DNA from: Tritrichomonas foetus
Lineage: Eukaryota > Parabasalia > Tritrichomonadida > Tritrichomonadidae
Assembly (NCBI GenBank): GCA_001839685.1
Contig: MLAK01001260.1
Coordinates: 44,626 to 108,625 of the forward strand
Length of the DNA stretch: 64,000 bases
Reading direction: 5' to 3'
A model generated the notes under the pieces. The model was not told the DNA's origin. It worked only from the letters and a program-made list of their open reading frames with translations, and did not search any database. This document shows positions 30,801 through 39,980 of the stretch, piece by piece. The first letter of the stretch is position 1. Each line of letters opens with the position of its first letter. Made by a program: the position numbers and the translations under genes.

Positions 30801-33770
30801 GAAAATGATGATATTCCAATTCCTAAGAGAAAAATCCCACAACCAGAAAAGAGCGTCAATGATATGATATTAAAAGTAGACAGTGAAGAAGAAGAAACCA
30901 ATTCAATACATCAACCAAATAATTTACCAACAACAGAAAATAATATTATACAAAATAGTATCATTGATAATGGTGATGAATTAAGTGATTTTATTCCACA
31001 ACCAAAGAAGTTGCCTAAACCAGAAATAATGTTGTACTCTAATCTTAAAAATACTGAAACTAAAGACAACAACTCATATGACAGTCTTCCAAAACCAAAA
31101 ACATCTCCAAAACCAGAAAAGAAGCCATATAATAATATTTCCAATTATCAATTAGATGATTCTAATTCTGATACAAGATCTTATACATCTAAACAATCAT
31201 TCCAGAAAATAACAACCAAAGATAGCTTTGAAGAAAATGACGAAGAAGAGACTTTGCCTGAATCAAAACCTCTTACCAGCAAACAATATCAATTTTCTGA
31301 TGATTCTTCTGATATTGAACAGACTGTGAATCTTAAACACGAAAACAATTACGAAATAAGTAGTGATGAAGAACTAGATCCAAAACTTAATAATGCTCAA
31401 AATAAAGATGTTTCGATTTGGGATTCAAAGGTTTATTCAGATTCGAATATAGAAATTTATGATGACACAAATGAAGCTAGAGAAAATGTCAAGACATTTA
31501 ACAATAGTGCTAGTGGATCACCATCAATAACTAAATCCAATAATAATAATAAGATAGTTACTCATCTTGAAGAAGAAGAGGAGGAAGATGAAGATTCATT
31601 CATTGCCCGTCACAAATATGCAAAAAGTGCAATCGCGAATCTAAATCGCACAAAAAAGCAATCGTCCATGTTTTCTAATCTTTCCTCTGAAAATATGGAA
31701 AAAGAAGAAATAAATAAAGAAGATGAAAAATATAGTGAAGAAGAAGAAGAATTAGTTTCATCAAAAGTAACAAATAATGATATTTCTGAAATTTCATTGA
31801 AAAATGATAATTCATCATTTAAAGATCCATCTCCATCACCACTTGCTTTAACACAAAAAGCACAAAGTCCAAAAAGTCCACTCAGACAAATTGTTCAACA
31901 AATGGCTGAAACAATTGGATTTGATTTAAACGATGAAGAAGAAGAACCAGTTGATTCATATTTCTTAAACAGCGACGCCAAATCGACTGATGACTTCGAT
32001 GATAGTCATGCTGACGATTTAATGAAAAGAATTGACAATGCAATTTCTAAATCGGAGTCTTTGATTACCGACACAATCAAATCAACAGCAAAGCCATTAA
32101 GTGAAGACATCAACCATTCTAGCAATGAAATCGAATCTCATAATTCACAAGTTTTAACCAATTTTACTCAAGAAAACGAAGAAGAAATTAAAGAAGCTAT
32201 TACGAAAAAAAAGGAAATTGATTATGAAAAAATTGATTTCGAAAGTATTAAAAATAAAATTTACAATGATGATGATTTTTCAAAGAAGTTTGGATTGAGT
32301 GACGATGATGAAGAAGAAGACGAAATTTTGGCCAAGATTCAGAAAGGAAGAAATTTCAATTTCTCAGATGAAAAAATGAAATTATCATCTAATTTCTTGA
32401 ATCACAGCGATAACAGTGAAGAAGAGGACGAAATTCTTTCAAGATTGAAAGAAAAAAGCCAAAAATTCATTCATCGACAAAAGGAAGGTGACAACGAAGA
32501 AGAAGAATTTAACGAATCAGATAAAGAAACTGAAATTGAAGAAGAAGACGTTGAAGAAAAAGTTCAAAATTCCAAAATAAAGAATAAACTTGAAGATAAC
32601 AATCAAGATAAAATTGTAGGTAAAGATGATGATGAGCCAATTCTGAAAATAGATACAATTAAATTAACCGCTGACAAGGACAGAAAAATTGAAGAAGAAG
32701 AAGAAGAAGACTTGTTCAATTTTAATGAAGATGAGCCTTCATTGAATCAAAATGAGTCTTCTTTTGCATTAGATTTCCTTCATCAAAAAGACTTTCTTGA
32801 ACCAATTAGAAGAAACATCAATAAAACTCCTCACTCAAAGCAAACAGAAAATGAACTCGAAAGTGAAGAAGAAGAAAGTTTCCAATTCAATCAAAACAAA
32901 TCGAATTTTGATGAACTTGAAGAAGAAGAAATTCATGAATTCCAAAATTTAGATATTTTGAATTCACAGAATGAGCAACAGAAACTACAGAATAATTCGA
33001 TTGTTTCAAATTCTGATGAGTTCATCAAAAGGCTTCAAGAAGAAAACTCAAAGAATAATTTAATTGCAAGTGATGACGATGATAATGAATTTCTAAAGAA
33101 GTTAAGATCATTCCGTGACGATTACACTTCTTCTAAAGTTAAAAAAGTAACAACCACTGATTTGAATGAAGATGAGGAGGAAGAAGAAATTGATGAAAGA
33201 ACTCAAACACACGTTCAAATGGATTCTGATGATTATATAATTCATACAGAAAACAGAAAAACTCATGGTAGTTCTGTCAAATCCAGTCCAGTTGGAAAAT
33301 TCCTCAGCGACAGCCAACAAAACAACGACAAGCATGAAAGTAAAATCGATGAAAATGAAGATGATGACGAATATGATAGTGATAACATTCTTAGAGAATT
33401 GCAAAAAAGAATAGCTATTGGATCCAACAATGCTTTATCTAAAAAGAAAAGCTATTTGGATTCAGATTCCGATGATGATGAAAACGATAAAGAAGTTGAA
33501 GAATTTCAACGAAAAACGCGAGAATTGATTGAAAAGAATGATCAAAATAACCTTAACGACAATGATTTTACAAATAAACAAACGTTTAACATTCAAGCAC
33601 TCAAGACAGAGATTCGTGGAATGAATTTCACCGATCTGGACATTGACAACTCTGATATTGACTTAAATTCAAGCGATATGAATGAAAAAGGTGATGACAA
33701 CCTTGATAAAGAGATTGATGACTTTATAAATTTAAAGGACTCTGATTCAGATGATGATATATCGATTTGA
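27819..33770 (+). CDS. 1983-residue acidic repeat protein, unknown function
   Basis: The first ATG is 27819 (MNQKAANIAERL); the frame extends only one codon to a TTG. The N-terminus (about 1-40) is a basic helix. Residues about 40-300 are basic, Thr/Asn/Pro-rich. At about 815-1107 there are eight degenerate tandem units of roughly 30-40 residues around D-D-x-IP(I/V)PKK-x-x-PQPE-x-K. The C-terminal 700 residues alternate acidic runs (EEEEE, DDD) with short amphipathic helices of the form EDEIL-x-(K/R)-(L/I), for example EEEDEILAKIQKG and EEEDEILSRLKEKS. It ends in DSDSDDDISI. There is no membrane segment or catalytic motif. It looks like an intrinsically disordered multivalent scaffold. The composition resembles that of the protein at 583-4464, but I cannot align the two convincingly. 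Confidence 0.82.
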   Translation: MNQKAANIAERLRKLHQQRLILDGDIQNVTSQKTRRSVTRTKKSNLNDAPQIPISTTAAAKPISNAQPIPSTRNTTKTRTTKSNLTSNVTSNAVSSTRTRKIADSKKEIIDEEPKIENKPKIPARKAIADQQPNTKQTYFSYSRKNIISTEEKAQAPKVQTRASNLNNNNITNNVSTKYSQHKQKLEIKPETKPIIERNNNISLTSRRRTELKRNVEAVPSYEFRQKNPEPTLNAKIRNEKVTEAYTRIKPTTINVSDSDSSGSSDELIKQAAAFLSRAKKPSPNSTLTSRVDISPSQSPVSSQRNLAPSFNNKSPSPQKESSNAPFSWGNMLKESINESKVLIKNTQNKNKPSFDNDNESDSIVTNSTKQINPIKDQSPHNNYQYSSQSNKQNPVQISTQNRFHANNQTNTSDNSEIDFIFTPQKDQHNEIENKFDDHNDNLDAENEESPYIKQIKSRIHHSKPPIQKQSWKDFLPEEKLQKEETTKEPVLKSKKTTGIPKFVPKKKQRMFESSDSTSVDEFLRLEETTKDNNSNEEQPKHVKKFVSTIQKKVANIFNTDSNDKSQSSDVLPEFEEERHFVSKSKIISKNQPINYENESESINISESEDEKPLPQVSVVRNPNSRFSQFIQKTESNSPQNNQLSRFAQSTTKQFNSPKNSDTNNNKTSKFSNEDDEDNNIEIIMEDSNVSASVKINNISKSTSSPTVSSKTNSSSNNSFYNYRNSNNIEDEVEEMPGFTITNNSKSPIQAIQEFQALKQSVLDSLQEDEEITKAALKINPKSNPKLNSNLSPTSFSISNTFQTKSPIHTETNLTIQDDDDESDGIPVPKTILPKPETKYTSSFLNNKFTPSTSIPTSITTITSSDDDGSDDDIPISKKPSQQKSVSTHDFSTSENDDEISIPKKKSPQLENKFASNLLNSKFNNHINNAGSDSEDDIPIPKKTTPHSETKFDTDFLNNKFTDDSDDSIPVPKKKSPQPETKFDQNLLNSSSDGENDDIPIPKRKIPQPEKSVNDMILKVDSEEEETNSIHQPNNLPTTENNIIQNSIIDNGDELSDFIPQPKKLPKPEIMLYSNLKNTETKDNNSYDSLPKPKTSPKPEKKPYNNISNYQLDDSNSDTRSYTSKQSFQKITTKDSFEENDEEETLPESKPLTSKQYQFSDDSSDIEQTVNLKHENNYEISSDEELDPKLNNAQNKDVSIWDSKVYSDSNIEIYDDTNEARENVKTFNNSASGSPSITKSNNNNKIVTHLEEEEEEDEDSFIARHKYAKSAIANLNRTKKQSSMFSNLSSENMEKEEINKEDEKYSEEEEELVSSKVTNNDISEISLKNDNSSFKDPSPSPLALTQKAQSPKSPLRQIVQQMAETIGFDLNDEEEEPVDSYFLNSDAKSTDDFDDSHADDLMKRIDNAISKSESLITDTIKSTAKPLSEDINHSSNEIESHNSQVLTNFTQENEEEIKEAITKKKEIDYEKIDFESIKNKIYNDDDFSKKFGLSDDDEEEDEILAKIQKGRNFNFSDEKMKLSSNFLNHSDNSEEEDEILSRLKEKSQKFIHRQKEGDNEEEEFNESDKETEIEEEDVEEKVQNSKIKNKLEDNNQDKIVGKDDDEPILKIDTIKLTADKDRKIEEEEEEDLFNFNEDEPSLNQNESSFALDFLHQKDFLEPIRRNINKTPHSKQTENELESEEEESFQFNQNKSNFDELEEEEIHEFQNLDILNSQNEQQKLQNNSIVSNSDEFIKRLQEENSKNNLIASDDDDNEFLKKLRSFRDDYTSSKVKKVTTTDLNEDEEEEEIDERTQTHVQMDSDDYIIHTENRKTHGSSVKSSPVGKFLSDSQQNNDKHESKIDENEDDDEYDSDNILRELQKRIAIGSNNALSKKKSYLDSDSDDDENDKEVEEFQRKTRELIEKNDQNNLNDNDFTNKQTFNIQALKTEIRGMNFTDLDIDNSDIDLNSSDMNEKGDDNLDKEIDDFINLKDSDSDDDISI
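30265..31145 (+). repeat. Degenerate protein-level repeat array (IPIPKK units)
   Basis: Eight units within the large acidic protein share acid-acid-IP(I/V)PKK, then PQPE-x-K(F/Y), and often a LLN-x-KF segment. DNA identity between units is low while the protein pattern persists, so selection on the motif rather than recent duplication is likely. Confidence 0.75.
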
Positions 33771-34107
33771 TATGATCCGCGATTTTATGTATTTTAATAA
33801 ATATATTTACCATTATTTATTTCACATATTTCTAATTCATTCTGCTTGAATTATTGGCTGGGATTAGGTGATTTTCAAGACATTCACTGGCAAGACACCA
33901 ATAGATGTATATTTCCATTAATATGGACAATATATATAATATAGAATTTTTCACTGATATCATATTTGTGCGGGAAATTGGAAATGTGAATATAAACATT
34001 TAGAAATTAAGAGTCACAAAAACAATAATATAATAAAGAAGAGATTTTTTACTTTTTATATACAAAGTTAAATAACAAAAAGAAAATTAATTTGCTTCTT
34101 CATTTTT
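33771..34107. other. Convergent spacer
   Basis: About 337 bases of AT-rich DNA between two convergent stop codons. No ORF or structure was noticed. Confidence 0.5.
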
Positions 34108-35715
34108 TCATTTCAATAAAGACTTCATTTGTTGAAGAAGTTCAGATTTCGGAAGAATTTCAAGTGCAGCCTTATATAGTTCATTTCTTTTTTCATGTCC
34201 AAGATAAATAGCAAGTCCTGTTCCATATTCAACCACGAGGAAGTGACTAGAATGTGTACTTAGTGCCTTCATTGCAGTTGGCAAAACTGCATTGACTTTT
34301 TTCACTTCATCAGCGCCAGCTGTTTGACACAGTTTGAAGAGAAACTCCAAAATTGTTGCTGCTGTTTTCACATCATTATTATGAACAGCAAGAAGGACAG
34401 AAGCTGCTTGAATGAACTTTTGTTCAATGATTTTCTGTGGAACGTGTGGTACGCAAACAATAGCTGTAGCAAAACCATTTGAAATCAATTCGGAATCTTT
34501 TGTATTTTTCATCATTGTTGAGTACACAGCTGAAACAATCTTTTCATAAATTAGTGGACCATCTTTTTCAATGTTCGGGTTATTCTCTGGCAAAAGTGTT
34601 TGTGGAAGGAGAACGAGCGCACCAAGTAATAAATGCTTTTGTTTTTCTTTCGGATCATTTAAAATTGAAAGACACCAATCAATGATTCCTTCTTTGACAG
34701 CTAACTGACACGCTTCAGGAACGAAACATAGTTTGCTGAGAAGCATGAATGATCCATGATTTCGCTTTTTAAGACAGATTTCAGTAACTCCTTCATTGTG
34801 TATTTGTTTGGATTGCTCTTCTTTACCAGCAAGATGGAATAAAAGATACATTACTGCTTCAGTTTGATCATCAGTGAGATCAAGTGTCAAGCCATCACAA
34901 AGTGGATCAATGAAGTCAAGTTTATCCATATATTCAAAAAGTGGCGGTGGTGTCAGTTGAAGAAGCTGAACCAAGAGGAGGAAAAGTGGTGGATTAACAA
35001 CAGCTTTTTCAAAAGCAGTCTTTATTAAAGGATAGCCCGACCAAACATCCTGTGAACCTTTTTGTGCTAAAACCGTCAAGCATTGAACACAAATTCCAAG
35101 AATGAGTGGATCATCGATGTAAATTTGAATGACCGCGTAATAAATTCTGCAGCCTCCAATTGAACTGAATGTTGGCGCATCAAAACCAGGCTTTTTGATG
35201 AACTTTAATGATTCAGCAAGTGATTGGGCAAGTTCCTCATCCCTGAGAATGCTGTTTGCAATTTTAAGGAATGGCGCCATTTCAGGGGCATCAGAAATTG
35301 GAGGAAGTCCAACTTCTGTGAATAATCTGCTGATATTTGATTGACCATCATTTTCGGGGAAAATTGCAGCTGATCTGGCATATTCGCGTAAACATGGAAG
35401 TAAACGTCCTCTCATTTCAAAAATTTGACCGAGTCTTAAATACGCTAAACTTTGAATTCTTTTCAGATCGTCAGAATTGTTTTCTTTGAGGGCTTCTAAA
35501 ACTGTGTTGGCGTCTTCTTCGGCTTTATCGTAATTTTCTTGGTGGAATTCGCTTAATGATCGTTGGATTAATAAATCGCAATAGAATGAAAGGTTTTCTT
35601 TTTCTTTTCCTTCGATTTTTGAAAGGCCTTCATTGAACGATTTTTCTGCATCTGCATATTTTTGCTTGTTGAGCTGCTCGATTCCTTTGGCGAGAAATGT
35701 TTCCGCTGCTTCCAT
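34108..35715 (-). CDS. TPR-armadillo protein
   Basis: The protein has 535 residues. Residues 1-125 form about three tetratricopeptide repeats (A-x-x-FLAKG-x-x-x-L and similar helices, with the NKQKYADAEKSFNEGLSKIE unit). Residues 150-535 are all-helical, with armadillo/HEAT-like periodicity. A TPR domain followed by armadillo repeats is the layout of UNC-45/She4-type myosin chaperones, which use the TPR to hold Hsp90. The protein is shorter than UNC-45 (about 930) and the C-terminal UCS groove is not identifiable, so chaperone function is only one possibility. I see no TCA element near the ATG. Confidence 0.75.
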   Translation of the reverse strand: MEAAETFLAKGIEQLNKQKYADAEKSFNEGLSKIEGKEKENLSFYCDLLIQRSLSEFHQENYDKAEEDANTVLEALKENNSDDLKRIQSLAYLRLGQIFEMRGRLLPCLREYARSAAIFPENDGQSNISRLFTEVGLPPISDAPEMAPFLKIANSILRDEELAQSLAESLKFIKKPGFDAPTFSSIGGCRIYYAVIQIYIDDPLILGICVQCLTVLAQKGSQDVWSGYPLIKTAFEKAVVNPPLFLLLVQLLQLTPPPLFEYMDKLDFIDPLCDGLTLDLTDDQTEAVMYLLFHLAGKEEQSKQIHNEGVTEICLKKRNHGSFMLLSKLCFVPEACQLAVKEGIIDWCLSILNDPKEKQKHLLLGALVLLPQTLLPENNPNIEKDGPLIYEKIVSAVYSTMMKNTKDSELISNGFATAIVCVPHVPQKIIEQKFIQAASVLLAVHNNDVKTAATILEFLFKLCQTAGADEVKKVNAVLPTAMKALSTHSSHFLVVEYGTGLAIYLGHEKRNELYKAALEILPKSELLQQMKSLLK

Positions 35716-36582
35716 TTTAAGTGGTCGGACACCTTATTTGAATAAATTTTTAGCCGGACAAAAATACATTCAATGTATACTCACTTTTTCTTGATATCAT
35801 CGTTTTCTTTTAGGTTTGAAGATGCGATTTTCTTGATTGTTTTCATTAAATCCGATTTTCCTCTTGAATAATTATTCGATTCACTATTTAAAACATGTAA
35901 ATGAAAATGACGTCAGAGGATCTCTATCTTTGACAATTCTCACATAAAAATCACAAATATTCTTTTTGAAGCTCAATTTCTTTATAAAATGAGATTATAA
36001 TACGAAAATTTTCCATATTTACAATGAAGAAATTAACAATACTTTCTATATTTATTGAGATATGTTTTTTTATTTTTTTGGAAAAAAGTAATATCGAAAA
36101 TAATTCAACGAATATGAAAATTCTCATCATCAAGTCTCTTTTAATGAAATAAATCAGGAAATGTTTGATCATAGCATTTTCATCGGTTTTTCACAACAAA
36201 AATAATAAGCATTTCAATTGCAAATCTATCTCATAAAAACACTCAAAATAATAAATATCACAGTATTTCTTGTGTTCATACAGAAATACGATTATTAATC
36301 AATTATGGTTGAATTGGCTTTTAGCTTTCACTACATATTTGGCCATGCACTTCAAAATTTTAATACAGTCTCTCAAAAAAATGTGTAAATAATCACATAA
36401 TAAAAAGTTTTCTGATAAATTATGTAATTTGAATGAAGCACATTTCTGGGGAGATAAAATTAATTGAAGGGATTTGATTTATACCATATTGAAATTCAGT
36501 TAAATGGAAATAGAATATAAAAAAAAAGTTAACAAAAATTACATAAATTATTGAATCATAATTCTGCGAAAATAAACACTCA
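35716..36582. other. Divergent intergenic region
   Basis: About 870 bases of very AT-rich DNA between the TPR-armadillo and LRR-PP2C genes. The short minus-strand frames at 35951-36172 and 36420-36656 are Phe/Ile/Lys-rich, as expected by chance. I see no gene. Confidence 0.5.
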
Positions 36583-39402
36583 ATGGGCGCTGAAGCTTCG
36601 CGCCCTCTGCTAGATTCCTCTCGCCCTTCGATCTCCTTTCGTAATCGATTGCTCAAAAAGATTCCTTATCGAATTCCACCTAATCACCGCCTCGAAATCA
36701 TCGATCTCACAAATAATCGAATTACTTGTCTCCCAAAGCACCTCAAAAATCTGAAATCGCTTGATATTTCGCTGAATAAATTGACTACCATAGATGGCCC
36801 GATTGAATCGAGTCTTTTAACGTATGAAAATCTCACGGAATTAAAGATTCGAGGAAACTACCTAACAGACATTCCGAAGAGTCTTGAGGCATTAAAAAGT
36901 CTCAAGATTCTTCACCTCGGAAATAATAGACTTCTCAAGTTCGATTTGTGCCTGCCAAATTTAATTTCTTTGGATTTATCAAGTAATCAGATTCAAAATT
37001 TTGACCAAATAAGGTCAAATAAAATCGTATCGTTAAATCTAAGCTTCAACTTTTTGAATGAATTCCACACACAAAATTTCCCAAATATCAGGCAGTTAAT
37101 CCTAACCGGAAATAATTTAAAGGAATTTTCTCTAGCAAATGATAAAAACATTATTTTTTCTTCTTTAACAATGTTAAATATTAGTCATAACATTATTAAG
37201 GAATTTGAAGATGTTTCTAATTGTGCTCCAAAGCTTGAAAAACTCAATATTTCATATAACCTTTTAAATAAATTTCCTTCAAAATTACCAAAAACATTAA
37301 ATGGCGTAGATCTCTCATATAACAAGCTAGTGCTAATCGATGAAGATTTATCGAAAATGCGCGCATTGAATTTGTTATTACTTAATCATAATTTTCTTAC
37401 AAAAATGCCCAAGTTACCATTAGGATTAGATTCTATCCGACTTGACAAGAATCGAATTTCACACCATGTTTGTTTACAATCAAGTTTAATGCAATCTTTA
37501 CCATTAAGAGCAAATAAATTAACAGAAATTCCAAATTTTTCCAATTCAACTATCACTGTTTTAAATATATCACGAAATAAAATTGTTAACATTAACACCA
37601 AAAATTTTAGTAAGTGTATCGTTCGGTGTGATCTTTCATTTAATCAAATTGAAAAAATCCCTGAGATTTTTTTCATTGATTTGCCACATATTCGATTTCT
37701 GAATATAGATGGTAATAAAATTCAACAATTACCAGATAACATTTTGAACACTAATTTAGTCTCTCTAAATATCAGTGAAAATCCAATTTCAGATTTACCT
37801 GAATTGCCCTCAACGATTACACATATTTATGGCACCAAATGCCAATTTGTTAAGTTTCCCAAATCCGTTACGAAGTTACAAAATCTAGATCATTTAAATT
37901 TTGCATTTAATCAAATTGACATAATTCCCTCAAATGTCAATTCCGAATCCTTTATAATGGCTGGAAACAATGTCAAGTTTATTCCTACAAATTTATTAAC
38001 AACTGTTGTTTATCTTGACTTATCTTTTAATAAATTAGAAAACATTGAAATTAATTTTTCTTTACCAACAATTGTTGTTCTAAATTTAATTGGTAATGAA
38101 TTAAAAAAATTTCAAATTCGAAGTGAAATTCCAAATTTGTCAACTTTAAGGCTTTCTAAAAATCCGGGTTTGAAAATCCCCAATTTCAACAATAATCTTC
38201 AATTTATGCCAAAGTTGTGCTATCTTGATTTATGTCTAACTTCAGTCAATGTAGTGATTCCAATACCTGGTTTTATTGACATTTGTGAATTAGTCACGCC
38301 AAATATCAACTTTTTTAATGAAATGAATAATCATAAATATAAATATTTCGATATTGACTGTGATATATCTTCACAGATGAATGAATCCAATTCTCTTTCC
38401 CAAGATTCAAATAAAATCAATTCACTAACTCCATCCAATCATCAACATTCCCAGCAAGCAAACCATAATCAAGAACATTCAACCAAACATAATTCTACTA
38501 AACACAGTTTTACCAAAACTTATCTGAATAGAACAGTTTCTGATAAAGCAAATCCAAGTAAACCGTATTCGAATCAAGTCAGTTCAGGTAAAATAAATGC
38601 TTTTGAAAAGAATTCGATTATTGATGAAAGTTCTTTTGAATCAAATTCGATTTCTGCCATTTCTTCGATTTCATTGAATCAAAATTTTGTTGGTTATAGT
38701 GAAATGCAGGGTCTTCGTCCAACAATGGAAGATAATTTAATTATTCGAAAGAAAGATGGTTTCAAAATTTACGCCGTTTTAGATGGGCATGGTGGTAGAC
38801 AAGCAAGTTCACTTGCATCTTTTCATATACCGAAGCTTTTAAACTTTTTTACAGTTGAAGATATTATGAAAGCGATTTCTGAGACTAATTTTCTCTTGAA
38901 GAATTCAAAAGTCGAAGATGGAACCACTTTATGCTTAGTTGCACTTTCTGATGATCAAACTCAACTTATATGTGCAAATGTTGGGGATACACGAGCACTA
39001 ATGATTCGTAGAAATGGCGAAGTTTTACCTCTCTCAACGGATCACAAGCCAGATTCGAGAATTGAAATGGTGAAAGTTCGCCAAAATGGATCATATGTTC
39101 ATGATGGAAGAGTTTCAGGTGTTCTCGCAGTTTCTCGAGCACTTGGAGACTTTACTGTTGAAGGGATTTCTGCGGATCCTTCATTTTCTATCCGAAAAGT
39201 TGATCCTCAAACAGATGAAAAAATAGTCATTGCCTGCGATGGTGTTTTCGATGTGATGTCTAATAAAGAAGTTGGAAAACTTGTCATGGGTGAAAAAGAT
39301 CCATTTCGAGCTGCTTCAATAATAAGAAATGTTGCATACTCACGTCAAAGCCAAGATAACATTAGTGTTATTGTAATTAATATATTGGCTGGCAGAGATT
39401 GA
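36583..39402 (+). CDS. LRR-PP2C protein phosphatase, probably N-myristoylated
   Basis: The protein has 939 residues. It starts MGAEAS, a good N-myristoylation signal, and TCA directly precedes the ATG. Residues about 45-570 are leucine-rich repeats (L-x-x-LDLSxN type, some 20 units). A Ser/Asn/His-rich linker spans about 600-690. Residues about 702-937 are a PP2C/PPM serine-threonine phosphatase with all four metal-site motifs: MEDN, DGHGG at 734-738, ACDGVFD (D886) and SQDNISV. It should be an active Mn/Mg-dependent enzyme. LRR followed by PP2C is the core layout of PHLPP, the phosphatase acting on AGC kinases such as Akt, and of fungal adenylate cyclase, but no PH or cyclase domain is present. 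Membrane anchoring by myristate would replace a PH domain. Confidence 0.92.
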   Translation: MGAEASRPLLDSSRPSISFRNRLLKKIPYRIPPNHRLEIIDLTNNRITCLPKHLKNLKSLDISLNKLTTIDGPIESSLLTYENLTELKIRGNYLTDIPKSLEALKSLKILHLGNNRLLKFDLCLPNLISLDLSSNQIQNFDQIRSNKIVSLNLSFNFLNEFHTQNFPNIRQLILTGNNLKEFSLANDKNIIFSSLTMLNISHNIIKEFEDVSNCAPKLEKLNISYNLLNKFPSKLPKTLNGVDLSYNKLVLIDEDLSKMRALNLLLLNHNFLTKMPKLPLGLDSIRLDKNRISHHVCLQSSLMQSLPLRANKLTEIPNFSNSTITVLNISRNKIVNINTKNFSKCIVRCDLSFNQIEKIPEIFFIDLPHIRFLNIDGNKIQQLPDNILNTNLVSLNISENPISDLPELPSTITHIYGTKCQFVKFPKSVTKLQNLDHLNFAFNQIDIIPSNVNSESFIMAGNNVKFIPTNLLTTVVYLDLSFNKLENIEINFSLPTIVVLNLIGNELKKFQIRSEIPNLSTLRLSKNPGLKIPNFNNNLQFMPKLCYLDLCLTSVNVVIPIPGFIDICELVTPNINFFNEMNNHKYKYFDIDCDISSQMNESNSLSQDSNKINSLTPSNHQHSQQANHNQEHSTKHNSTKHSFTKTYLNRTVSDKANPSKPYSNQVSSGKINAFEKNSIIDESSFESNSISAISSISLNQNFVGYSEMQGLRPTMEDNLIIRKKDGFKIYAVLDGHGGRQASSLASFHIPKLLNFFTVEDIMKAISETNFLLKNSKVEDGTTLCLVALSDDQTQLICANVGDTRALMIRRNGEVLPLSTDHKPDSRIEMVKVRQNGSYVHDGRVSGVLAVSRALGDFTVEGISADPSFSIRKVDPQTDEKIVIACDGVFDVMSNKEVGKLVMGEKDPFRAASIIRNVAYSRQSQDNISVIVINILAGRD

Positions 39403-39980
39403 TCTTTGCCTAGCCTTTATTTTAGAGAGTTTTGATTGCTCGATTCTTACCTCCACTTTTACAATTGTATTGTTTTGTTTATTATGCTTATTATCTATTG
39501 TTATTGTTACTAAATATAACTATGTATCATATTTATGTTTTCAAAGTTTTTATTTTCTTTTTTGTTTCATTACTTTGAGATTGTAAAAACACACATATCA
39601 TGCTCATAATATTGAATGAAAATCGAAAAACATGACAAAAAAGAATTGCAGATAATGTGAAGTAACAATATCTTAATGAGTGTATTTGTAAGAATTAAAA
39701 CAACAGTTTCTACTAGCCAATACGCCTGTTTCAAAGAATACAAAATGAATTTTCATTTGGACTGATATCATATAAATCCAGAAAATTGGTGACTAAAAAA
39801 ATATCGATTTTTTTGGTGATCACCTCATTTAGAGGAGGTATAGTAATTAGGATTTTGAATAGTTTACACCATTCGATATAGGGGGAAAGTGAGATGCGCG
39901 GAGTATCGCCCATACTTGGCGCATCAGACACAAAAGAAATCCGAATAATTTCAAATGCAGACGCATGCGCCAGAATCATC
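39403..39980. other. Spacer between LRR-PP2C and Spt5 genes
   Basis: AT-rich DNA up to about 39890, then 90 bases of less AT-rich sequence that may be Spt5 leader or N-terminal coding (see the Spt5 start discussion). No other feature was seen. Confidence 0.5.
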
